From Frankiales bacterium (lineage in GTDB: Bacteria > Actinomycetota > Actinomycetes > Mycobacteriales > SCTD01): a DNA stretch of 37,655 nucleotides. Below, piece after piece: positions 14,403 through 20,418 of this stretch. The notes beneath the pieces are model-generated. The model had not been told where the DNA came from. It saw only the letters and a list, made by a program, of their open reading frames with translations, and made no database searches. Each line of letters opens with the position of its first letter. The stretch's first letter is position 1. Made by a program: the position numbers and the translations under genes. The stretch spans positions 1 through 37,655 of the forward strand of contig JAOPVD010000034.1 of the NCBI GenBank assembly GCA_025966295.1, given 5' to 3'.

Positions 14403-15271
14403 GGCTGGGCCAGCTGCACGGCGCTGTCGAGGGCCTCCCGCAGGTGCCCGAAGGACGCGCCCCACGGCACGACGACGACCTGGCCGTCGGTCTCGACGTG
14501 CTCCTCGAGCAGACAGCACTTGGTCAGCAGCACCTCTCCGGGTGCGAGGTCGACGGCCTTTGCCAGCACCCGCGGGCAGGTGTCTACCTGGCGCACGTCG
14601 TCGTCGTAGAGGAAGTCGTGGATCGCGCGTGACCGGGCGCAGCCCAGCAGCGTCCAGTCCTGCCGGGGCGGCACCTCGTCGAGGTAGTGGACCGTGGTAC
14701 CGGGCACCTCCATGCCGCCGCCGCGGCAGGGCAGCAGGTAGTGGCCCGAGGCACCGGCGGGCACGAGGTCACCGAGCTCGACGACCTCCGGCACGGGGAG
14801 GACCCCTGGCAGCTCCTCGGCGGTGGCGAGCACCCGCTGGACCTGGTCGAGCAGCTTGGCCGGGTGTGGCGGTGCCACGTCGAGCACGTGCAGGCGCACC
14901 GGCGCGCTGTCGAGCACGAAGCTGATGTGGCCGTAGCGGCCCTCGAGGACCACGCAGCGCACGCCGGGCCGCATCGACGCGGCGCGGGCCAGGTCGCTCG
15001 GGATGCCGGGATCCAGGGCGTCGTCCACGACCCAGGCGGTCTCGTCGGGACCGGCCAGCAGCCGCACGTCGAGCACGTCCCAGAACAGCGAGTCCGACGC
15101 GCGCTTGTCGACCTCGACCAGGGCGGTCTCCCCGGCGTGACGGAGGACGAGGTACCGGGTGCGGCGGTAGACCGGCCGCGACATCAGCAGCTCGCGCAGC
15201 GCCGCGGCCGTCAGGGGGACATCGACGTCGGTGACCGAGACCTCGCGGTAGCGGTCGGGGATCGTGGTCAC
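14399..15271 (-). CDS. Unrecognised Cys-containing protein inside the CoM-type operon
   Basis: A 290-residue soluble protein of unknown function, second in the operon. The GTG start (VTTIPDRYREVSV) overlaps the stop of the phosphosulfolactate synthase gene, so the two are coupled. No signal peptide or membrane helix. The C-terminal half has a pattern of cysteines that looks deliberate: LPCRGGG (about residue 188), LLGCARSR (about 218), DTCPRV (about 238) and TKCCLLEEH (about 258). These could ligate zinc or an iron-sulfur cluster or do thiol chemistry. Two family-like halves cannot be made out. Because the published bacterial coenzyme M route has five steps (sulfite addition, phosphate elimination, decarboxylation, thiolation, reduction), this protein is a candidate for a step not covered by the four recognisable enzymes. 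I would not assign a function. Confidence 0.7.
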   Translation of the reverse strand: MTTIPDRYREVSVTDVDVPLTAAALRELLMSRPVYRRTRYLVLRHAGETALVEVDKRASDSLFWDVLDVRLLAGPDETAWVVDDALDPGIPSDLARAASMRPGVRCVVLEGRYGHISFVLDSAPVRLHVLDVAPPHPAKLLDQVQRVLATAEELPGVLPVPEVVELGDLVPAGASGHYLLPCRGGGMEVPGTTVHYLDEVPPRQDWTLLGCARSRAIHDFLYDDDVRQVDTCPRVLAKAVDLAPGEVLLTKCCLLEEHVETDGQVVVVPWGASFGHLREALDSAVQLAQP

Positions 15272-16029
15272 CGAGCGCGCACCCGGCTGTCGAAGGTGTC
15301 GGCCCGCAGACCCACCCGGAGGGCCTCGAGGCCGAGAGCGTCGGACGGTGCGACGTTGGCGAGGTTGACGTCCGGGCCGAAGCGGCGGATCAGCCAGGCC
15401 TGCTGCTCCTTCAAAGGTGCCTCGAACACCGTCGTGTCGAGCCCGACGGCGTCGACGACGGCGTCGACCACGTCGGACCGCACCTCCCCCGTCGGGTCGA
15501 ACAGCCCCACGGTGCCGCTCTCCCTGCCCTCGGTGACGATCCAGGTGGCGCCGGCCTCGAGGTCGGCCGTCGCGTCGGCCGCCCACGCCGACGGCGAGAC
15601 CGTGGCGTCGGCGTCCTTGACGCCGATCTCGGCGAGCACGATGAAGCGCTCCGCGGCGAGCTCGACCAGCTCGCGCTTGTCCGTGACCGACATGGCGGCG
15701 ACGCCGCAGGAGACCTCGACGCAGGGAAAGCCGAGCTCGCCCGCCCAGTCGAGGTAGGGCTCGACCGCGCCCTGCTGCCACGCGACCTCGAGCAGCGTGC
15801 CCCCGAGGCAGGCCAGCACTCCGTGACCGTCGAGCACCGCCAGCTTCTCGGCCAGCCCGGGGTCGAGGTAGGCCGTGCCCCAGCCGAGCTTCCACACGTC
15901 GACGTAGTCGCCGCAGACCCCGAGAAGGGGGGCCACCTCGGCGACGGGCATGCCCTTGTCGAGCACGTGGGTGATACCGCGGCGACGAGGCTTCGCCGTC
16001 CGCGCGGGCAGGGTCAGGAAACTCGGCAT
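15268..16029 (-). CDS. comA: Phosphosulfolactate synthase (ComA family)
   Basis: Adds sulfite to phosphoenolpyruvate to make 2-phospho-3-sulfolactate, the first step of coenzyme M synthesis. The 253-residue TIM barrel has the family landmarks in order: KPRRRGITHVLDKG (residues 14-27), DYVDVWKLGWGTAYL, GVLACLGGTLLEVA, GFPCVEVSCGV, VLAEIG, WIVTEGRESGTVGLFD, FEAPLKEQQAWLIRRFG, VNLANVA, LEALRVGLRADTF. ATG at 16029 gives MPSFLTLPAR, matching the family N-terminus. No Shine-Dalgarno precedes it, and the GTGAA motif ends 3 bases upstream, so the mRNA may be leaderless; ATG at 16041 is the alternative. It heads a six-gene operon with only 4-bp overlaps. Confidence 0.92.
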   Translation of the reverse strand: MPSFLTLPARTAKPRRRGITHVLDKGMPVAEVAPLLGVCGDYVDVWKLGWGTAYLDPGLAEKLAVLDGHGVLACLGGTLLEVAWQQGAVEPYLDWAGELGFPCVEVSCGVAAMSVTDKRELVELAAERFIVLAEIGVKDADATVSPSAWAADATADLEAGATWIVTEGRESGTVGLFDPTGEVRSDVVDAVVDAVGLDTTVFEAPLKEQQAWLIRRFGPDVNLANVAPSDALGLEALRVGLRADTFDSRVRAR

Positions 16030-16032
16030 GGC

Positions 16033-16042
16033 GTTCACCATG
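16033..16042 (-). promoter_or_regulatory. YATRGTGAAY motif at the CoM-type operon promoter
   Basis: CATGGTGAAC on the minus strand, one base different from CATAGTGAAC at the two other sites. It ends 3 bases before ATG 16029. It lies in the divergent region between the comA-like operon and the AIR-synthase-like gene. Confidence 0.45.
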
Positions 16043-16085
16043 GTAGACAACCGGCTCCCCGCCGACGCCGCTTCAGGAGGCTCCC

Positions 16086-17033
16086 GTGACCGATCTCGCC
16101 GCCCTGGCCGCCGGCCTGCGAGACCTCCCCGGCGTGCGCGCCAAGGCCGACATCGGCCTGGTCGCGGAGGTCTTCGGCGGCGGTGACTGGTACGCCGGCC
16201 CCGGTGACGACGGCGCGGTGCTGCCCGACGGGCCGGGACAGGTGGTCGTGGGTGGCGAGGCGATCCTGCCGGCGTTCGTGGCTGCGGACCCGTACGGGGC
16301 TGGCATCGCGGCAGTGCTGGCCAACGTCAACGACCTGGCCGCGATGGGCGCGCGGCCCGTTGCCCTGCTCGACACCGTCGTCGGTGACGAGGCGACGAGC
16401 CGCGAGGTGCTGCGCGGCATGCAGTGGGCCGCCGACCTGTACCAGGTCCCGGTGGTCGGGGGGCACCTCACGCGTACCGACGGTCCGCCGTCGCTGTCGG
16501 CCTTCGGCATCGGCCGTGCGGACAAGGTGCTGTCGGCGACCCACGCGGCGGCCGGTCAGGTCCTCGTGCTGGGCTGCTGCCTGGAAGGGACGATGCGCCA
16601 GGACTTCTTGTTCTTCCCCTCCTTCGAGCAGCGCGGAGCGCAGCTCGCCGGCGACGTGCGGCTGCTGGCCGACCTGGCGACGAGCGGTGCGGCAGTTGCC
16701 GCGAAGGACGTGAGCATGGCGGGCCTGGTCGGCTCGCTCGCGATGCTGCTCGAGGCGGGCCGGCTCGGCGTGACCGTCGACCTCGACGCGCTGCCCGTGC
16801 CGGACGGTGTACCGCTGGCCGACTGGCTCGGGTGCTTCCCCTGCTTCGCGTTCTTGCTGACCTGCCCCGCCGACCGGGTAGCGGACTGCCTGGCGGGCTT
16901 CCGCGGTCGCGGTCTGACGGCCGAGGCGCTGGGGGTGCTCGACACCAGCGGGCAGGTGCGGTTGCGGCGCGGGGACGAGGTGGCGACGGTGTTCGACCTG
17001 GTCACTGAGGGCGTCACGAACCTGCGCAGCTAG
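16086..17033 (+). CDS. Sll0787/MSMEG_0567-type AIR synthase-like protein
   Basis: A 315-residue member of the PurM/AIR synthase superfamily that accompanies Nit1C genes (Sll0787 type; fused to the acetyltransferase in some mycobacteria). Features: GPGDDGAVL nucleotide-binding start (residues about 38-46), GEAILPAFVAADPYGAGIAA, VNDLAAMGARPVALLDT, VPVVGGHLTRTDGPP, and KDVSMAGLVGSLAMLLE as in PurM/ThiL/HypE phosphate-binding loops. Expected to use ATP to activate an amide or carboxylate oxygen, but the substrate is unknown. GTG at 16086 follows AGGAGG with good spacing. Single gene, convergent with the acetyltransferase gene only 5 bases away, divergent from the comA-like operon. Confidence 0.9.
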   Translation: MTDLAALAAGLRDLPGVRAKADIGLVAEVFGGGDWYAGPGDDGAVLPDGPGQVVVGGEAILPAFVAADPYGAGIAAVLANVNDLAAMGARPVALLDTVVGDEATSREVLRGMQWAADLYQVPVVGGHLTRTDGPPSLSAFGIGRADKVLSATHAAAGQVLVLGCCLEGTMRQDFLFFPSFEQRGAQLAGDVRLLADLATSGAAVAAKDVSMAGLVGSLAMLLEAGRLGVTVDLDALPVPDGVPLADWLGCFPCFAFLLTCPADRVADCLAGFRGRGLTAEALGVLDTSGQVRLRRGDEVATVFDLVTEGVTNLRS

Positions 17034-17038
17034 GCAGG

Positions 17039-17515
17039 TCATAGCGCGATCGTCATGTCCTGGTGGAGCACACCGAGGTAGTCGGCGGGCTCGCCTACCG
17101 GTGTCCACCCGAGGTGCACGAAGAAGGTCGTGTTCACGGCCTGCACCGTCGCGTCCATGCGGCGACCGCCGGCGGCGGCCGCGGTGGCGACGGCGGTCCG
17201 GACCAGCGGTGCTCCGATGCCGGCGTGCCGGTGCTCGGGCAGGACGGCGAGCCGGTCGCCCTTCCACACCCCGTCGCTGAGCGGGTAGAGCCGGACGGTG
17301 CCGGCGGGCTCGTCATCGACGAAGCCCAGGACGTGCACCACCTGGGCGTCGTCGTCGTGGCTGTCGCGGTCGTCGCCGTCGAACAGCCGCTGCTCCTGCA
17401 CGAACACGGCCCGCCGGATGCGGTGGTGCGTCGCGAGCTCGTCGGGGCCCTGGACGGACCGGCAGCGGAGCGCGTCAGGCCTTCGTGAACAGGGGGAGGG
17501 AAGGACGTCCGTCAC
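17039..17515 (-). CDS. MSMEG_0567/Sll0786 family N-acetyltransferase
   Basis: A 158-residue GNAT-fold protein. Family features: HHRIRRAVFVQEQRLFDGDD near residue 30, acidic DDRDSHDDDAQVVHVLGF, AGTVRLYPL, and the acetyl-CoA loop RLAVLPEHRHAGIGAPLV (residues about 88-105). FVQEQ is typical of the Nit1C-associated group. No in-frame start exists between GTG at 17515 and the conserved part, so the gene overlaps the end of the radical SAM gene by 41 bases. Acceptor substrate unknown. It is the partner of the AIR-synthase-like protein in other genomes, where the two may be fused; here they are convergent neighbours. Confidence 0.88.
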   Translation of the reverse strand: MTDVLPSPCSRRPDALRCRSVQGPDELATHHRIRRAVFVQEQRLFDGDDRDSHDDDAQVVHVLGFVDDEPAGTVRLYPLSDGVWKGDRLAVLPEHRHAGIGAPLVRTAVATAAAAGGRRMDATVQAVNTTFFVHLGWTPVGEPADYLGVLHQDMTIAL

Positions 17516-18665
17516 GAGTGCCTCCGTCCGAACGCTCGAACGCGCCCATGCCCGAGCAGGCCTGGCAGCGGGCGCAGCCGGCGGCGACGCCCGAGCTCGA
17601 CATCCCCTTTTGCGCCAGGTACGGCACCACCTGGCGGTAGACCGCCTCGACCGCCTCGCGCGGCGGCGGCAGGAAGTCCTCCATCAGGCTGCCGGGCACC
17701 GGACGCAGCGGCACGATGAACGGGTAGACGCCCAGGTCGATGGCCCGCTTGCAGCCCTCGACGGTCAGCTTCTCGTCCTCGCCAATGCCGAGGATCACGT
17801 AGGTCGACACCTGGCCGGCGCCGAAGGCCTTCACCGCTCGTTCCCAGGCCCCGAAGTAGGCCTCGATGCCCCAGCGCGCCTTGCCCGGTGCGACCCGGGC
17901 GAGCACCGCCGGGTCGAAGGTCTCGATATGGATGCCGACCGAGTCGATGCCCAGGTCGGCCACCCGGTCGATGACGTCGAGGTCGGACGGCGGTTCGAAC
18001 TGCACCTGCACCGGCAGCCCGGCCGCCTCCTTCACGGCCTGCCCGCAGCGACCGACGTACATCGCCCCGCGGTCGGGGGTAGCGGTGCTGCCCGTGGTCA
18101 GGGTCGCGTCGACCGCGCCGTCGAGCTCCTTTGCCGCGAGGGCCACCTCGGCCAGCATCGCCGGGGTCTTCTTCGCGATGGTGCGGCCCTGGGCCAGCGT
18201 GACGCCGATGCCGCAGAACTGGCACTGGTCGTCGTTGCCCCAGTAGGCGCAGGTCTGCAGCACCGTGCTGGCCACGGAGTCCAGGTGCAGCAGGGCGATC
18301 TGGTGGTAGGGGATGCCGTCGGCGGTCGTCAGGTCGTAGTACTTCGGGCGGGGGGCCAGGGCGGCGGTCGCGAGCCGCTCGCTGCCCTGGTAGACCGCCC
18401 AGCTGCCGTCGTCCTCCCCACGCAGGGCATAGGGCGAGCTCTCGACGTACGACGCACTCGTCGGCACCGTGGTCTGCACGCCCTCGATGTACAGCATCCC
18501 GGCGTCGGCCGGTCCGGCGCCGCCGGCGCGGGCGGACAGCGGCACCTCGACCCGCAGCCCGGAGCTCTGCAGCGACGTCAGCAGCTGCGCCAGGGCCTCG
18601 GCGGACAGCACGGGGGCCGGAGCTGGGGTGTCGATGCCGTGGGCATCGGACGTGGTGAGGGTCAT
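17475..18665 (-). CDS. MSMEG_0568/Sll0785 family radical SAM protein
   Basis: A 396-residue radical S-adenosylmethionine enzyme of the Nit1C set. The cluster-binding cysteines are C139, C148 and C151 in TCAYWGNDDQCQFCGIG, a CX8CX2C spacing in place of the usual CX3CX2C. The barrel shows LTTGSTATPDRG, VQVQFEPPSDLDVIDR, GIHIETFDP and VILGIGEDE. A C-terminal CARCQAC motif (about residue 372) may hold a second cluster. ATG at 18665 follows GGAGAAGGG. Own promoter region at 18696-18734 with TTGACA and TATAGTGAAT. The reaction is unknown; in cyanotrophic Pseudomonas the Nit1C genes travel with cyanide use. Confidence 0.92.
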   Translation of the reverse strand: MTLTTSDAHGIDTPAPAPVLSAEALAQLLTSLQSSGLRVEVPLSARAGGAGPADAGMLYIEGVQTTVPTSASYVESSPYALRGEDDGSWAVYQGSERLATAALAPRPKYYDLTTADGIPYHQIALLHLDSVASTVLQTCAYWGNDDQCQFCGIGVTLAQGRTIAKKTPAMLAEVALAAKELDGAVDATLTTGSTATPDRGAMYVGRCGQAVKEAAGLPVQVQFEPPSDLDVIDRVADLGIDSVGIHIETFDPAVLARVAPGKARWGIEAYFGAWERAVKAFGAGQVSTYVILGIGEDEKLTVEGCKRAIDLGVYPFIVPLRPVPGSLMEDFLPPPREAVEAVYRQVVPYLAQKGMSSSGVAAGCARCQACSGMGAFERSDGGTRDGRPSLPLFTKA

Positions 18666-18695
18666 GCGGTGTGGCCCTTCTCCGGGAGGTGCGGC

Positions 18696-18734
18696 ATTCA
18701 CTATAGGAAATGTCGGTGGTCGGTCCCCTGTCAA
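18696..18734 (-). promoter_or_regulatory. Promoter/operator of the radical SAM gene
   Basis: On the minus strand TTGACA (18734-18729) and TATAGTGAAT (18705-18696), the latter combining a perfect TATAGT -10 box with the GTGAA half-site. The 23-base spacing is too long for a standard -35/-10 pair, so TTGACA may not be the working -35. The TTGACA overlaps the stop codon of the upstream gene. Confidence 0.5.
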
Positions 18735-19396
18735 GGGTTGGGGGTACCTCGCCGCAGCGCCTCGGCCCGGGCGTCGCGCTCGCCGGCGCCCGGATACGAC
18801 GTGGCGGACGCACCTGTCTCGCGGGACTCCGTGACCGAACCGGTGGCCAGATCGACGTGCAGCGGCTCGACGGCGTGCACCACGCTGGTGAAGTCCTCGT
18901 CGGGGGTGGCCGTCACGAGCAGCGCCCGGCCGGTGGCGACCTCGACCTCGAGCCGGTGGTAGGGCACGAACGGGTCGCCCTCGGGGTGACCCGCTTCCTC
19001 TACCACGACCCATTCCTGGCCGGAGCGACGCGCGTCGGCGAGCGTGCGCAACCGCCGCGCGACGGCCTGCTCGCCCACCACCTCCCGGTGCCGCATCGCC
19101 AGCGCGGCGTCGGCCACCAGGGCGAGGTCGAGCTCGGCAGGGCTCATCCCGCTGTCGGTCAGCACGTCGACCACGAGGTCGGGGCCGCGCTCGGCGGCGA
19201 GCAGGAGGGCGGCGGTCGACGGCCCCAGCTCACGCAGGCGGTCGACCGTCATCCGGACGAGCTGCACCACCCGCTGGTAGATGTCCGGCCGCGAGGTCAC
19301 CGAGGGGTACAGGCGCGCTTCGGCCTGCTGCCAGGCTGCGCTGGTCAGCATCGGCACCGAACTGTCGTCAAAAGCGTGATTCCCGGGCTCGGTCAT
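18731..19396 (-). CDS. Unrecognised 221-residue protein of the cluster
   Basis: A 221-residue soluble protein, no signal peptide. Residues 1-110 are mostly helical (AWQQAEARLYPSVTSRPDIY, VQLVRMTVDRLRELG, ALLLAAERGPDLVVDVL). Residues about 125-195 look like a beta-rich domain (QEWVVVEEAG, VPYHRLEVEVATGRALLVTA, SVVHAVEPLHVDLATGSV). It has no cysteine and no motif I recognise; it does not look like the small MSMEG_0570 protein expected in Nit1C clusters. ATG at 19396 has GGAAGG 8-9 bases upstream. The CATAGTGAAC motif lies 19 bases before it, so it is probably co-regulated with the cluster. The start region is only 35 bases from the divergent carbamate kinase start. Confidence 0.75.
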   Translation of the reverse strand: MTEPGNHAFDDSSVPMLTSAAWQQAEARLYPSVTSRPDIYQRVVQLVRMTVDRLRELGPSTAALLLAAERGPDLVVDVLTDSGMSPAELDLALVADAALAMRHREVVGEQAVARRLRTLADARRSGQEWVVVEEAGHPEGDPFVPYHRLEVEVATGRALLVTATPDEDFTSVVHAVEPLHVDLATGSVTESRETGASATSYPGAGERDARAEALRRGTPNP

Positions 19397-19415
19397 TGCG
19401 TTTCCCTTCCGGCGA

Positions 19416-19425
19416 GTTCACTATG
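19416..19425 (-). promoter_or_regulatory. YATRGTGAAY motif between the 221-residue gene and carbamate kinase
   Basis: CATAGTGAAC on the minus strand, identical to 4320-4329. It precedes the minus-strand gene by 19 bases and overlaps the start region of the plus-strand carbamate kinase gene, so it may control both directions. Confidence 0.5.
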
Positions 19426-19431
19426 CTGCAC

Positions 19432-20418
19432 ATGTCATCTCCTATCCGATGCGCCACGCCCCTGACGCGGGGTGTAGCCGTCGTCGCCGTGGGTGGCAAC
19501 GCCCTGACCGCCGAGACCCAGCGGGGAACCGCCGACGAGATCGCTGCCAACGCCGCGCAGATGGCCAGCTGCCTCGGTGAGCTGGTCGCCGCAGGCTGGC
19601 AGGTCGCCGTCGTCCACGGCAACGGCCCGCAGGTGGGCAACCTGGCGATGCAGCAGGACGCCGCCGAGGACCTCGTCCCCGTGCAGCCGCTGCACCAGCT
19701 CTGCGCGATGACGCAGGGACAGCTCGGCAGCGTGCTGGTGCGCGCGGTCGACCGCGAGTGCGGCGCGGGGAAGGCGGTCTGCGTCGTCACCCACGTCGGC
19801 GTCGACCCGCAGGACCCGGCGTTCGAGACGCCGACCAAGCCCATCGGCCCCTTCTTCGACGAGGACCGGGCGCAGGCCTACGCCGCCCAGCGGGGCTGGA
19901 CGGTCGCGGAGGACTCCGGGCGCGGCTGGCGCCGGGTCGTCGCCTCGCCGCGACCCGAGTCGATCGTCGAGATGCAGGCCATCCGCACGCTGCTCGAGGC
20001 CGGCCACGTCGTGCTCGCCGCCGGCGGCGGCGGGGTGGCGGTTGATGCCGGCAGCCTCGACGGGGTCGACGCGGTCATCGACAAGGACCGCGCGTCGGCA
20101 GCGCTCGCCACCGCGGTCGGCGCCACCGAGCTGTACCTGCTGACCGGCGTCGACTGTGTGCTGCTGGACTTCGGCACGCCACGGCAGCGACCCGCCCACC
20201 GCATGACGCAGCAGGAAGCCGCCCAGCACCTGGCGGACGGGCAGTTCCCCGCGGGCAGCATGGGCCCCAAGGTCGAGGCAGCACTGCGCTTCCTGGACGA
20301 CGGCGGGCACCGCGCCATCATCACGTCCGTCGGGCGCCTGGCGGAAGCCGTGGCCGGCGATCCCACCGCGGGCACGAGCATCGAGCGGGCGCACGCCGCC
20401 ACCCGGACGGCGTCATGA
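19432..20418 (+). CDS. Carbamate kinase
   Basis: Transfers phosphate from carbamoyl phosphate to ADP, giving ATP and carbamate, which breaks down to ammonia and CO2. The 328-residue chain has AVGGNAL (residues 19-25), VVHGNGPQVGNLAMQQ, CVVTHVGVDPQDPAF, TKPIGPFFDE, the catalytic loop AAGGGGVAV, VIDKDRASAALA and SMGPKVEAALRF, all standard for the family. ATG at 19432 is used; ATG at 19423 is possible and neither has a good ribosome-binding site. It is first in an operon with FdrA and a glycosyltransferase. The same kinase-FdrA pairing occurs in allantoin catabolism, where it conserves energy from carbamoyl phosphate; no allantoin or ureide genes are here. Confidence 0.93.
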   Translation: MSSPIRCATPLTRGVAVVAVGGNALTAETQRGTADEIAANAAQMASCLGELVAAGWQVAVVHGNGPQVGNLAMQQDAAEDLVPVQPLHQLCAMTQGQLGSVLVRAVDRECGAGKAVCVVTHVGVDPQDPAFETPTKPIGPFFDEDRAQAYAAQRGWTVAEDSGRGWRRVVASPRPESIVEMQAIRTLLEAGHVVLAAGGGGVAVDAGSLDGVDAVIDKDRASAALATAVGATELYLLTGVDCVLLDFGTPRQRPAHRMTQQEAAQHLADGQFPAGSMGPKVEAALRFLDDGGHRAIITSVGRLAEAVAGDPTAGTSIERAHAATRTAS

